This document shows positions 47,231 to 57,340 of a DNA stretch of 64,000 nt, piece by piece. The translations under genes were made by a program, and so were the position numbers. Source of the stretch: JABMQB01 sp963677475 (GTDB lineage Bacteria; Bacteroidota; Bacteroidia; Bacteroidales; Prolixibacteraceae); assembly GCA_963677475.2 (NCBI GenBank), contig CAXXQD010000014.1, positions 108,043 to 172,042 on the forward strand, given 5' to 3'. Under the pieces are notes generated by a model. It was not told the DNA's origin. It saw only the letters and a list, made by a program, of their open reading frames with translations, and did no database searches. Position 1 is the first letter of the stretch. The number at the start of each line of letters is the position of its first letter.

Positions 47231-49648
47231 ATGAGAACACAATTTAAAATTATAGTGAAGGGTTTATGGAAGAATAAAAAGTATTTTTTTATAAGTACAT
47301 CCATGTTGTTTATAACGTTTAGCTTTTTCTTAATGCTTTTTACATACGTGAGGTCTGAGCTAAATTATGATATAAAAATCCCTGGGCATAAAAATATTTA
47401 CCGGGTTACCACCAAAGTAACACAAAATGGAGACTTAATTAAACATACGGCAAAGTCGCAAATGCCCCTGGGAGAAGCATTAAAGGAACAAATTCCAAGT
47501 GTGGTTTCCTATTCCCGCCTTCTTGATGAGGAGTGCCTGTTCAGGTATGACGATATTAAAATGGGGCGCCAAAAAACATATTGGGTTGATAATACTTTTC
47601 CTGATATATTTTCTATCGAAATTGTTGAAGGTAATGCAGCAGATGCTTTAACACGACCTTTTACAGGTATGATTTCCGAAGAAATTGCAAAGAAATTCTT
47701 TGGCGATGAATCTCCAGTTGGCAAGGTTTTGGTTGAAAATGAGGGGCTTAATATGGAAATTCGAGGTGTTTTCAAAAAGCCCGAACATTCTTCTCATTTC
47801 GATTATGATTTTTTAATGTCGTATGAAACGGTAATATTTTACAACAGCTTTCAGGACAATTGGGATACCGACATGTTCTATACATACATCCAACTGGCTC
47901 CAAATGCTGATGTGGAAAATGTAAAAACAAATATGAAGAAGTTTGCTGAGGCGACATATTTAAACCACCACGAAAAAAAACAACAAGTGGAGCTAATTTT
48001 ACAGCCTATGGCTTCCATTCATTTAGGTTCACATCTCGAAAATGAACTCAGTGTAAACAACAAAGCTGGTTTTGTAATCATCCTTGCCATGCTCGGGCTT
48101 TTTACCTTGCTGGTATCCTTGCTAAATTATTCTGGTTTAATTACATCACGTTATAAAGCAAACCAAAAATCGTTGGTTATGATCCAGGTTTATGGCTCCA
48201 GAAATAGTCTGGTCAGCTCAATAATAATTGAAACAATGTTGATACATTCACTTGCTTTTATATCTGCTTTAATTTTTACCCTATTTTGCGGCAATAGTCT
48301 TTTCGATTTGATTAATATTCCTGTTTCCGTATCTGTTTTGCATACACCAATTTTATTGATTGCGTTTAATTTGTTTTGCATCCTTTTTTGCAGCATAATT
48401 GCCATAGCCATGGTATTTGGCTACCTTGTTTTAAACGGTATTAGTGCAAACCAAACCATCCGAAAAGGCAAAAGTGGGTCCCAGGCATCACTTGTGATAA
48501 TGCAATTTAGCTTTTCGATATTCCTGATCATTTTTCTGGCAATTTCAATAAAACAGGTACATTTTATGAAAAATACCAACCCGGGTTACGACATGGGGAA
48601 AGTGCTGGCTTTGCATACCCCCCGAACGCTTATAATGAACAGGGACAGGATTTCAAGGGGGAATTTATTTATTGAAAAACTGAAAAGGGAAGGGTTGGTC
48701 GAGTCCGGATGTATAACCTCTGATTTGCCAGGTAAACCTGTACACACTGACCTTCCCGGCTTCGTGTGGTTGTCGTCACCGAAAAATCAGGAACTAAAAG
48801 TCCCTGCCGATTGGATTAGTGTGGATACTTCCTATTTTAAAACGCTTGGAATCAGTCTAATTGCTGGTTTGAATTTTCATGGCGATATTCCTTCCAACGC
48901 CGATAGGATTATCCTTAACGAAAAGGCAGTAAAAGATTTAGGTTTCGAAAGCCCTGAAATGGCAATAGGAGCCAGGATCAGGGGAAACTCTGCATCCTTG
49001 CAGCAAATTGGCATGGAACAATTTACCATTGCCGGGGTAGTTTCCGATTTTCACCAGGAAGGCTTGCAGGAGGCAGTAAAACCAATTGCATTTACATATA
49101 GCTATTTTTATTTGTTTGGTTTATATGCAGTCAAGGTCATAAATCCGTCTGTAAATACTTTGGCGTCCATTCAGGAAAACTGGGAAACCCTTTTTCCCGA
49201 TGACCCTTTTGATTATTTCTTCCTTGATCAACGCTTTCATCAGCAATATAAAAATGAAACCTTGTTTTTCAAATTGTGCCTCATATTTGGGATTATTGCC
49301 ACATTGATTGCATGTTACGGCTTATTTGGGATTTCCATTGAAACAATTGCAAAACGAAAAAAGGAGATTAGCGTACGAAGGGTGAATGGGGCAACCGCGG
49401 TAAGTATAAGTAGTATGCTTGGATATACCTATGGCCGTTGGGTTTTGTATTCCTTTATGATTGCAGCCCCATGTGCTTATTTAGCAACACAAAAATGGCT
49501 GGAGTCTTTTGCCTATAAAACTACCTTAAGTTGGTGGGTATTTGTTTTGTCGGGATTTGCGGCAATTGTAATTGCCTTGCTTACCATAAGTGGTCAAACA
49601 TGGCAGGCAGCCACAATGAACCCTGCAGAATCACTCAGGAATGAATAA
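47231..49648 (+). CDS. FtsX/MacB-type ABC transporter permease
   Basis: 805 residues with two MacB_PCD-FtsX units: a transmembrane helix at about 20-42, a periplasmic core domain (about 70-255), three helices of an FtsX domain (about 280-400), a second N-terminal helix with core (about 430-650), and a final three-helix FtsX domain (about 690-795) ending MNPAESLRNE. The frame is open from 47156, but MRTQFKIIVKGLWKNKKYFF at 47231 is the typical start. No ATPase gene is next to it, so it must borrow one. Members of this type act in mechanotransmission or export. The shared promoter motif ties it to the polysaccharide locus. Confidence 0.88.
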   Translation: MRTQFKIIVKGLWKNKKYFFISTSMLFITFSFFLMLFTYVRSELNYDIKIPGHKNIYRVTTKVTQNGDLIKHTAKSQMPLGEALKEQIPSVVSYSRLLDEECLFRYDDIKMGRQKTYWVDNTFPDIFSIEIVEGNAADALTRPFTGMISEEIAKKFFGDESPVGKVLVENEGLNMEIRGVFKKPEHSSHFDYDFLMSYETVIFYNSFQDNWDTDMFYTYIQLAPNADVENVKTNMKKFAEATYLNHHEKKQQVELILQPMASIHLGSHLENELSVNNKAGFVIILAMLGLFTLLVSLLNYSGLITSRYKANQKSLVMIQVYGSRNSLVSSIIIETMLIHSLAFISALIFTLFCGNSLFDLINIPVSVSVLHTPILLIAFNLFCILFCSIIAIAMVFGYLVLNGISANQTIRKGKSGSQASLVIMQFSFSIFLIIFLAISIKQVHFMKNTNPGYDMGKVLALHTPRTLIMNRDRISRGNLFIEKLKREGLVESGCITSDLPGKPVHTDLPGFVWLSSPKNQELKVPADWISVDTSYFKTLGISLIAGLNFHGDIPSNADRIILNEKAVKDLGFESPEMAIGARIRGNSASLQQIGMEQFTIAGVVSDFHQEGLQEAVKPIAFTYSYFYLFGLYAVKVINPSVNTLASIQENWETLFPDDPFDYFFLDQRFHQQYKNETLFFKLCLIFGIIATLIACYGLFGISIETIAKRKKEISVRRVNGATAVSISSMLGYTYGRWVLYSFMIAAPCAYLATQKWLESFAYKTTLSWWVFVLSGFAAIVIALLTISGQTWQAATMNPAESLRNE

Positions 49649-49747
49649 GTGACATCCTTGAGTGTTCGGTATTTATTAAAAAAATGTTGAATTAAAAAAC
49701 GCCTAAGTTTTAACGATTTTATTATCCCTTAAATTACTAGCTAAGAC

Positions 49748-50710
49748 ATGAAAACGAAATTGATTTTATTTTTTATTAGTACCTGTAGTATTTTAAGCGC
49801 ACAAGATTTGCTTGAATTTACAGATTTGTACGGTGATTATTTAGGTCAGCCGATTCTTGGAGATACCCCAACTGTTTTTGCGCGGGGGATCGTGTCTACT
49901 GACGATCTGGAACATAGTGCGCCGGCATTTTCACCTGATGGAAACGAAGTTTATTGGTGGGTGAACAGGCCGCCAAAATCGGAAAATGATGAATGTTCTT
50001 CATGGGGAATGTATATGCAACGTATTAACAACAGGTGGACTGCACCTGTTGTTTCTGATCGGTTTTATGGGACACCTGTCTTTTCTGCTGATGGAAGCAA
50101 AGCTTTTTATTGTGCTTCTTTGCAGAACAACGGAACAGCTCAAAATGACCCAATGGAGAAAGACATTTGGATGGTCGAAAAAGAAGGAGATAAGTGGTCT
50201 GAACCAAAGTGCCTGAACTTTGTAAAATCGTATCCTGAAATTCGATGGGCTGGTTTTCCAACCATGATATCAGTTGCCGACAATGGCAATCTTTATTTTA
50301 TGGGGTATTTGCAAGGAGCTATGAACGATTTTGGAATATACCGCTCCGAATTTATAGATGGCAAATTTATGAAACCGGAATTATTGCCCCGAAATATAAA
50401 TTTGGTACCATATTTAAATTGGACACCTTGTATTTCACCCGACGAGGATTATCTGTTGTTTTCTTTCAATCGAATTGACCGAAGGGGAGGGGGCGATCTT
50501 TTTGTGAGCTTTCACATGCCCAACGGAAGGTGGAGCGATCCGGTAAGCCTGGGCAATGCTATAAATACACCAGCGCAGGAACGCCTCCCTGGACTTTCAC
50601 CAGATGGTAAATTTTTATTCTTCACCCGTTGGACCCCGGACCATGACCAGGATGTTTTTTGGGTAAGCTCAAAAATCATTGATGTTTTGCGGGCGCAATG
50701 TTATAAATAA
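49748..50710 (+). CDS. Exported PD40 (TolB-like WD40) beta-propeller protein
   Basis: A 320-residue exported protein: signal peptide 1-18 (SILSAQ), then PD40 repeats, seen as HSAPAFSPDGNEVYWW, GTPVFSADGSKAFYCA, TPCISPDEDYLLFSF and LPGLSPDGKFLFFTRW. These make a small propeller. There is no catalytic motif; propellers of this type bind peptides or sugars, or support larger complexes. It lies 99 nt behind the permease gene, so the two may be co-transcribed and together form a unit between the regulator and susC. The function is unknown. Confidence 0.75.
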   Translation: MKTKLILFFISTCSILSAQDLLEFTDLYGDYLGQPILGDTPTVFARGIVSTDDLEHSAPAFSPDGNEVYWWVNRPPKSENDECSSWGMYMQRINNRWTAPVVSDRFYGTPVFSADGSKAFYCASLQNNGTAQNDPMEKDIWMVEKEGDKWSEPKCLNFVKSYPEIRWAGFPTMISVADNGNLYFMGYLQGAMNDFGIYRSEFIDGKFMKPELLPRNINLVPYLNWTPCISPDEDYLLFSFNRIDRRGGGDLFVSFHMPNGRWSDPVSLGNAINTPAQERLPGLSPDGKFLFFTRWTPDHDQDVFWVSSKIIDVLRAQCYK

Positions 50711-50729
50711 ATAAATGCTAATTTAAGGA

Positions 50730-50750
50730 AGGCTTAAAAACTTAAAGCCT
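50730..50750 (+). terminator. Weak hairpin after the PD40 gene
   Basis: AGGCTTAA (50730-50737) pairs with TTAAAGCCT (50742-50750, one bulge). No T-run follows, so termination here would be weak. Confidence 0.35.
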
Positions 50751-50950
50751 CAATTGATTGGGCGCCTGCTTCTGCTGGAGCCAAGCTGATCAAGCATCTG
50801 TAATTACCCACCATAATACGATAATAGGTTTTATATAAAACATGTCTAAAATAATAGTATTTCCCGATTTATTTTTACGTTTTCATACTGCTTTATAAAA
50901 TCTCATATGTAAGTATATGTCTGATAAATAGCTATTTAAAGGATTGTTTG

Positions 50951-50987
50951 ACATTTGTGCTATTTTTCTGGACATACGTTATGGTGC
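50951..50987 (+). promoter_or_regulatory. Predicted regulator binding site upstream of susC
   Basis: ACATTTGTG (50951-50959), 10 nt, then GGACATAC (50970-50977) and TATG at 50981, the same layout as upstream of the permease gene. It lies about 300 nt before the susC start in a 566-nt gap (50711-51276) that has no ORF beyond a 7-codon ATG...TAA at 51090. Confidence 0.6.
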
Positions 50988-51229
50988 AGGTGTGAATTAT
51001 GCACTTAATTGCATCGCTTGAAATATTAAAGTATTAAGAATACATATTTCGATGATATTTAAATCTAACAACTTAAAATTTTATGCTTATGAAGAAATTC
51101 AACGTTTTCTAAATTGTATAAATTAATCGGATGGTCCTTTTTACTTTAAAAATTAAAGGGGACATTTCGTAAATTTCTCTTATACAAAAACTAAAACCTA
51201 CCCATTTTTTTTGTCAGTTTAATAAAATA

Positions 51230-51243
51230 CCAGTTGAAACTGG
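51230..51243. repeat. Inverted repeat just before susC
   Basis: CCAGTT-GA-AACTGG is a perfect 6-bp palindrome with a 2-nt centre, 33 nt before the susC ATG. It could be an operator or a leader hairpin. Confidence 0.4.
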
Positions 51244-51276
51244 CAACAATGATTATTTAATTTAAAATGATATGAA

Positions 51277-54200
51277 ATGAAATCTATTCTCGAAAGAAAA
51301 ACAAAAGTATTCTTCTATGTTTTACTTCTCTTAGTGCTTCCAGTCCTGGGTTTTGGACAAACGCAAACTATCACGGGAACGGTAAGCGATGAAGAAGGAA
51401 ACACAATGCCCGGTGTGACAGTTTTGATCAAAGGGACAACAACCGGAACCAGTACTGATATTGATGGTAATTACAGCATATCGGTTGAATCTGGTCAGAT
51501 TTTAAGGTTCTCCTACATTGGCTCCGTTCCTCAAGAAATTGAGATCACAAACCAAAAAATATTGGATGTTGTTTTAAGTTTCGATGCAATTGGCATTGAA
51601 GAGGTTGTGGCAATCGGATACGGAACACAACGCAAAGGAGATGTAACAAGTTCAATTGTTAGTGTAAAATCCGATGATTTTATTCAAGGAAAGGTACAAG
51701 ATGCCGCAGAATTGGTTAAAGGTAAAGTTGCCGGATTAACAATTGCAAAAGGGAACGGAGATCCAAATGCCGAATCAACAATCCGCTTACGTGGTGTAAT
51801 TTCACTTGAAGGAAGCTCAACACCATTGGTTTTGATCGATGGTATTGAAGGTACCTTAAATTCAGTTGCACCAGAGCACATTACATCTATCGATGTGTTA
51901 AAAGACGCTTCCGCTGCAGCAATCTATGGAACAAGGGGTGCAAATGGTGTTATTCTTATCACAACCAAAGCTGGAAACAGGAATACGAAAACACAAGCCA
52001 CTTATTCGGGATATGTGTCCTTATCGCAATTTGCAAACGAGTTGGAATTTATGGGACCCAAAGAAATTCGCCAGGGAATGACCAATTTTAATGACAAAGG
52101 ATATGACACCGATTGGCTTGACGCAATTTCACGCACCGCTTTTACACATAACAACAATTTTAATATATCCGGAGGTTCAGATAAAACAACCTATTCTGCA
52201 GATTTAACCTACCGTAAAGAAGAAGGAGTTATTGTAGATACATACAGTGAAAACCTTAAAATGAGTTTCGATGTTTCGCACTGGATGCTCGATGATATGT
52301 TAAAGGTTAACCTAAACATTGTTAAAGGAATACATGAAAATAGTGCAACCAATGCAAGTAGGGATGGTGCTGCGAATATTTACAGGCAAGCGATTATCCG
52401 CAACCCTACTGAACCCATTTATGCTCCTGATGGTGATTACTACGAAAATTTCCAGATTAACTATTATTATAATCCGATTGGGATGATCAAGGAAAACATT
52501 GGTAAAAATAACTCTGAATATAGCAGTGCCGATGATAATCCAAGCTTCACTCCAACCGATTGGGCACGTTTAACAGGAAATATCACCTTTGAACCAATAA
52601 AAGGATGGCAAACAAACCTTATGCTGGGTACACGTCGTTTGCAAGCTCATAATGAAGGATATTTTACTTCTAAATACTATCAACAGAAAGCTGATAATCA
52701 TACTGGTTATGCATTCCAATCACAAAACTTTAGCCGTACCGATAATCTCGAAGTTACTTCAAAGTACAATACAAATTTTAAAGATCACCGTATTGATATC
52801 CTGGCAGGGTACAGCTATCAATACAATGTGAACAATGGTTTTAAAGCAAGTAACTACGATTATCAAAACGACTTTTTTGAATATACCAATTTAGGTGTTG
52901 GTTTAGCCCTTAAAAATGGTAGGGCCATAATGGACAGCTATAAGAATGATAATAAGCTTATTGGATTTTTCGGTCGTGTCAGCTATGGCTATGCCAACAA
53001 ATACAATGCTTTAATAAGTATGAGGCGTGAGGGATCATCCAAATTTGGTGAAAACCACAAATGGGGTAACTTCCCGTCAGCTTCATTGGGGTGGACAATC
53101 AGCAACGAAGGTTTTATGAAAGATATTAGTTGGGTTGACAACCTGAAATTACGCGCTGGATTTGGGGTCACTGGTGTAATTCCGAACGATTCATATATAT
53201 CGTTGACACGTTATAACTTGGGGGACGATTATTATTATGAAGATGGAGAATGGAAACCTGGGTTGTCCATCGACTCAAACCCGAACCCTGACTTGAAGTG
53301 GGAAACTTCAACAGAATACAACGTTGGTATCGACTTTAACCTGTTCGAAGGCCGTTTAGGCGGTTCTATTGATGGGTATACCAAGAAAACTTCGGATATG
53401 TTATGGTGGTTTGATGTTCCGACCCCTCCAAATTTATATTCACAAACATTGGCTAACGTTGGTGAAATGCGCAACATGGGTATTGAAGTAACCTTGAAGT
53501 CAAGAGTTGTCAACACTGGAGATTTTGAATGGAACACTATTCTTACAGGATCTCACAACGTCAATGAACTGTTAAGTTTATCGAACGATTTATATGCAGG
53601 CGCAAACCAACACGACGACGCATGGTTGGGCGAACCAATCACAATGCCTACCCAACGCCTTGAAGTAGGTAAATCGGTTGGAAATTTCTTTGGGCTTAGG
53701 TCTCTTGGGGTTTCAGAAAATGGCCTTTGGCTGATTGAAAACCCAGAAACAGGTGAAGCAGAAGAATTTACCGATAATATGCTTAATAATGACCAGTACC
53801 GTCAATATCTGGGCAATGGCCTTCCAAAAATTTATTTGGGATGGAACAACTCTTTCCGCTATAAAAACTTTGACCTAAGTATGCAAATTACAAGTCAACT
53901 TGGTTTCCAGGTGTTGAATGAGCCTCGTGCATTTTACGAAAACAATTCAATCACTTTCAACCGCTTAAAATCAGTTCTTGATTCACCTTATGGGGGACAA
54001 TACACTTTGTCGTCTTCTCAAAAGCAAACTTTAGTTAGTTATCATCTGGAAGATGGAGACTTTGTGAAATTAACCAATTTGACTATTGGCTATACTGTTC
54101 CTTTAAACGATACTAAATATGTAAAAAGCATCCGTGCTTATGTTTCTGGTGATAACTTATTTTGTATCACCGGCTATTCAGGTTTAGATCCGGAATTATC

Positions 54201-54291
54201 AAACGGCAATGTACGGGCAATGGGAATTGATTATCGCGATAAATATCCGGTAATTCGTTCATACACATTGGGTGTTAACATAACTTTCTAA
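51277..54291 (+). CDS. SusC/RagA-family TonB-dependent outer-membrane transporter
   Basis: 1004 residues: signal peptide (1-26, ending GFGQ), carboxypeptidase-D-like domain (about 30-105; GTVSDEEGNTMPGVTVLIKG), TonB-box region IEEVVAIGYGTQRKGDV (about 108-124), plug domain (about 125-235; GVISLEGSSTPLVLIDGIEG, AAAIYGTRGANGVILITTK), and a 22-strand barrel to the C-terminal TLGVNITF. It imports oligosaccharides across the outer membrane in a complex with SusD, powered by TonB. There is no STN domain, so it is not coupled to an anti-sigma factor; regulation through the HTCS fits. SusD follows 11 nt downstream. Confidence 0.97.
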   Translation: MKSILERKTKVFFYVLLLLVLPVLGFGQTQTITGTVSDEEGNTMPGVTVLIKGTTTGTSTDIDGNYSISVESGQILRFSYIGSVPQEIEITNQKILDVVLSFDAIGIEEVVAIGYGTQRKGDVTSSIVSVKSDDFIQGKVQDAAELVKGKVAGLTIAKGNGDPNAESTIRLRGVISLEGSSTPLVLIDGIEGTLNSVAPEHITSIDVLKDASAAAIYGTRGANGVILITTKAGNRNTKTQATYSGYVSLSQFANELEFMGPKEIRQGMTNFNDKGYDTDWLDAISRTAFTHNNNFNISGGSDKTTYSADLTYRKEEGVIVDTYSENLKMSFDVSHWMLDDMLKVNLNIVKGIHENSATNASRDGAANIYRQAIIRNPTEPIYAPDGDYYENFQINYYYNPIGMIKENIGKNNSEYSSADDNPSFTPTDWARLTGNITFEPIKGWQTNLMLGTRRLQAHNEGYFTSKYYQQKADNHTGYAFQSQNFSRTDNLEVTSKYNTNFKDHRIDILAGYSYQYNVNNGFKASNYDYQNDFFEYTNLGVGLALKNGRAIMDSYKNDNKLIGFFGRVSYGYANKYNALISMRREGSSKFGENHKWGNFPSASLGWTISNEGFMKDISWVDNLKLRAGFGVTGVIPNDSYISLTRYNLGDDYYYEDGEWKPGLSIDSNPNPDLKWETSTEYNVGIDFNLFEGRLGGSIDGYTKKTSDMLWWFDVPTPPNLYSQTLANVGEMRNMGIEVTLKSRVVNTGDFEWNTILTGSHNVNELLSLSNDLYAGANQHDDAWLGEPITMPTQRLEVGKSVGNFFGLRSLGVSENGLWLIENPETGEAEEFTDNMLNNDQYRQYLGNGLPKIYLGWNNSFRYKNFDLSMQITSQLGFQVLNEPRAFYENNSITFNRLKSVLDSPYGGQYTLSSSQKQTLVSYHLEDGDFVKLTNLTIGYTVPLNDTKYVKSIRAYVSGDNLFCITGYSGLDPELSNGNVRAMGIDYRDKYPVIRSYTLGVNITF

Positions 54292-54302
54292 AAATTATAG
54301 AC

Positions 54303-55979
54303 ATGAATAAGAAAATATATAAATTGATATTGGCATTTGTTTACGTTGCAACAGTGCTGTCATTCAACAGTTGCACCGATTTGGATGAAACTATCTACGA
54401 TACAATAGCCGCGGAAAAATATGAATTTTCGGAAAAAGATGCAGCAAGTTTATTTTCTCCGGTTTACAGTAGCCTTCGAGGGGTTTATTGGGGATGGAAT
54501 GGATATAACGATATTCAGAATGAATCTTCAGACCTTTATTGTACCCCATATCGCATTGGTATTGGGTGGGGTGACCTTTATGTATCTATGCATAAACATG
54601 AATTTCATTCACAAATAGGTCACTATAGGACTGCCTGGGAGAATGCTTATGCAGGGATCAACACATGTAATAAATTATTGGCTGATGAATCAGTGCAAAC
54701 TTCAGAATCTGCAGTTGCACAATTAAGAGGCTATAGGGCACTTTATTACTATATTTTATTTGACCTGTTTAGAAATATTCCATTGGATGTAACCTATTTC
54801 CATGAAGCAGGATGGCAGCCAGAACAATCGCCACCACAAGATACCTGGGACTTTATTATATCAGAACTGGAAGATATCAAAGGTGTATGTGGTGAAGATA
54901 ACGGTATGGGACAAATTAACGATTATACCGTAAATATGATCCTTGCCAAAATGTATATCAACCATAATGCCTGGTTCAATAACTTTTCAGACAATTCTTA
55001 TTTCGGGAAGGCAATTGATGAGCTTAATGAGATCATTAACAGTGGTAAGTTTTCCTTATCTCCAAATTATTCCGATAATTTTAGGGAAAACATTTCAGCA
55101 AGCCCTGAAATAATTTTTGGTATTCCATATGAAGAAAATTATGGAGGTGGAAATTACTATGCCAACAAATGGATACATACAGCCGGTAGGGCAGTTTGGA
55201 ACTTCAATGGCTGGGCAACTGGTGGTAGTGCCGTATTGCCACAGTTTCTTGACACCTATGATGATGATGACACCAGGTATGAAGCTTGTTGGACATTAGG
55301 ACAGCAATATGATGTTAGCGGTGCTCCAATCATATACGAAGCTCAACCATTATCCTATACAAAAGAATTGCATAGTATCGATAATCCAGGATGTTATCCG
55401 TTTGAAGGTGGCCGTTTGATCAAGTATGAAATTATTGGTGGCGACTTTGGTTCTTCTTACGATGATGTGCCATTTTTCCGGTTGGCTGATGCATATATGA
55501 TGAAAGCGGAATGTTTACTTCGTTTAGGTGGCTATAAAGGCGAATCTGAGCAAGTTGCAGCCGACTTGGTTACACAAGTACGGATGAGGGCATTTAAAAA
55601 TACACCCGAAAAAGCAACCCGTACTATCGAACAGCTAAAAGGCGGAAGTGTATATGCTTATGGTCATCGTGAAAACCAAGGTGAAATGGGTGCAGAAGAT
55701 AATTGGATTATTACTACCGAAGGTGGAGACGATATTGAACTAGGCGGTTTATTAGATGACCTGGCTTGGGAGTTTGTTGCCGAGCACCATCGCCGTCAGG
55801 ATCTTATACGTTTCCATATCGAAGGATCAAACCAAAATGTATATAATGGAAAATCATGGTTTTGCAAAGATGCAAAAACAGATGTTTCTGATATTCACTG
55901 CAATATATTCCCTATATACAGTTTGTTCCTGGATGGAAACACCAATTTGGTACAAAACCCAGGCTATGCAAGTGAGTAA
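54303..55979 (+). CDS. SusD/RagB-family glycan-binding lipoprotein
   Basis: 558 residues: lipoprotein signal with Cys24 in SFNSCTDLDE, then the TPR-like SusD fold with the typical NACNKLL-like segment YAGINTCNKLL, AQLRGYRALYYYILFDLFRNIPL, the central ILAKMYINHNAW, the RLADAYMMKAECLLRLGG helix, and the C-terminal LAWEFVAEHHRRQDLIRF and NPGYA. It is surface-exposed and forms the lid of SusC, capturing glycan. It is 11 nt behind susC and 35 nt before the DUF4859-like gene, so all three are co-transcribed. Confidence 0.96.
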   Translation: MNKKIYKLILAFVYVATVLSFNSCTDLDETIYDTIAAEKYEFSEKDAASLFSPVYSSLRGVYWGWNGYNDIQNESSDLYCTPYRIGIGWGDLYVSMHKHEFHSQIGHYRTAWENAYAGINTCNKLLADESVQTSESAVAQLRGYRALYYYILFDLFRNIPLDVTYFHEAGWQPEQSPPQDTWDFIISELEDIKGVCGEDNGMGQINDYTVNMILAKMYINHNAWFNNFSDNSYFGKAIDELNEIINSGKFSLSPNYSDNFRENISASPEIIFGIPYEENYGGGNYYANKWIHTAGRAVWNFNGWATGGSAVLPQFLDTYDDDDTRYEACWTLGQQYDVSGAPIIYEAQPLSYTKELHSIDNPGCYPFEGGRLIKYEIIGGDFGSSYDDVPFFRLADAYMMKAECLLRLGGYKGESEQVAADLVTQVRMRAFKNTPEKATRTIEQLKGGSVYAYGHRENQGEMGAEDNWIITTEGGDDIELGGLLDDLAWEFVAEHHRRQDLIRFHIEGSNQNVYNGKSWFCKDAKTDVSDIHCNIFPIYSLFLDGNTNLVQNPGYASE

Positions 55980-56014
55980 AATGTAAAAAATAGTTTTGAT
56001 AAATAAGATTCGAT

Positions 56015-57037
56015 ATGAAAAGAAAAATAATTAATATTCTGATAATATGTTTTGCTCTATTTGTTGTTGCCTGTGACGATGTTGTTGAAGACGCAACGAG
56101 CAAACATGTGTACAGCGAAGACGAAAGTCCTTACCTAAGGACGGATAATGAAGCTACCATTACAAACGATTTGGAGTTTGCTGCAGGCCATATTGAGCCC
56201 ATAACAATTGCTCTGTCTGATTATTCGGATGTTTTCCAGGCAAAAATGGGAATGAGTGTTGACCAAGTGATTAGTGGTGTTGCTAATGGCTCAGTGGTAT
56301 TCTACAATATCAACATTACCAGGGGAATTTGGAACAAAGCTGCAATGACAAAAGGCTCTACAGGTTGGTACTATAATACTGCCGGAGGTGTTTGTAGTGA
56401 AAGTGATGAGGCACAAACTGCCAGCATTGATATTGATACCAATGCAAAAGCACTTATTGTAAACATGAGAGAGGATATTAAAGCTGGAACTATTTTATCC
56501 TTTAACATTGGCTTCGCAATTGATAATGGTGCAGATTATGACGATTACGTGCGTTTTGCATTTAACCTATCGGTTACCGATCCTACTTTGATCATTACCA
56601 GTATAACTATCCCTGCAGGCGACTATAATAATTACGGTATTGACTTTAACCTTTATTCCGAAACTATTCAAACCTGTATGCAAATGAGCGTTTCGGATTT
56701 CTTTGATAATTTAGATTATAATGGAAACACTGGTCAAGAACAAGGTGGTACCATTAAAATGTATATGGTGGATGATGCAACCGAAGCTTGGGACGAAACA
56801 AGTGAATATACCGCTGAGCGTCCTGGGTACTGGATTAATGACCAGGGAGTTGTGTGCAATTGGAACGATCCGGGATTTTCATTGTATGCGAATACAAAAA
56901 ATGACGATGAGATCCTTTATATCGGGAGGGCACCGGCTCTTGCATCCGGAACATCGTTTAAAATAAGTATCGGTTACAAAGATACAGTAAACGAGAGTAA
57001 TTATTTTCGTTTTATCATTACCGCAACTCTAGAATAA
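56015..57037 (+). CDS. Surface lipoprotein with tandem DUF4859-like domains (SusE/F position)
   Basis: 340 residues: lipoprotein signal with Cys20 in FVVACDDV. Two similar halves follow, at about 48-180 and 188-340, each with a run such as EPITIALSDYSDVFQAKMGMSVDQVI or NYGIDFNLYSETIQTCMQMSVSDFF and a GWYYNTAGGVC or GYWINDQGVVC strand. This resembles DUF4859, often found as the third gene behind susCD. It probably binds glycan at the cell surface; that is inferred from position. No catalytic residues are evident. A long hairpin follows the stop codon. Confidence 0.65.
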   Translation: MKRKIINILIICFALFVVACDDVVEDATSKHVYSEDESPYLRTDNEATITNDLEFAAGHIEPITIALSDYSDVFQAKMGMSVDQVISGVANGSVVFYNINITRGIWNKAAMTKGSTGWYYNTAGGVCSESDEAQTASIDIDTNAKALIVNMREDIKAGTILSFNIGFAIDNGADYDDYVRFAFNLSVTDPTLIITSITIPAGDYNNYGIDFNLYSETIQTCMQMSVSDFFDNLDYNGNTGQEQGGTIKMYMVDDATEAWDETSEYTAERPGYWINDQGVVCNWNDPGFSLYANTKNDDEILYIGRAPALASGTSFKISIGYKDTVNESNYFRFIITATLE

Positions 57038-57068
57038 TAATCTTTTTGATTTAATTGGATATTAACTT

Positions 57069-57100
57069 GCCCTGGTTAAAGCAGATTCTTTAATCAGGGC
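57069..57100 (+). terminator. Strong hairpin after the susCD-DUF4859 genes
   Basis: GCCCTGGTTAAAG (57069-57081) pairs with CTTTAATCAGGGC (57088-57100) as a 13-bp stem with one G-U pair and loop CAGATT. No T-run follows, so it may be a processing or stabilising hairpin or a partial terminator rather than a full stop. The remainder of the 57038-57340 gap is AT-rich with nothing else recognised. Confidence 0.55.
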
Positions 57101-57340
57101 ATATAAATAATAAAAGCATCATTATTAGGATATTATAGACAAACGTCAATTCCTTTTTAAGTGTTCCTAAACAAAACATACTATTTTATTTTGATGGTTA
57201 TGCTTTTAAATCTGGTACAGTTGTATAGGGTAAAATCAACATTTAACGTCATTAATAAAATAAGATTTTAAAGAGAGCTAATAATACTAATTCAGGTAAC
57301 ATAAGTTTAAACATTCCTACTGGATACAAATATTTTTAAT

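Noticed and set aside
51090..51113. Seven-codon ATG...TAA (MKKFNVF) upstream of susC
   Set aside because: Too short to support as a gene; it may be a chance event or the relic of a start region, with no second line of evidence.
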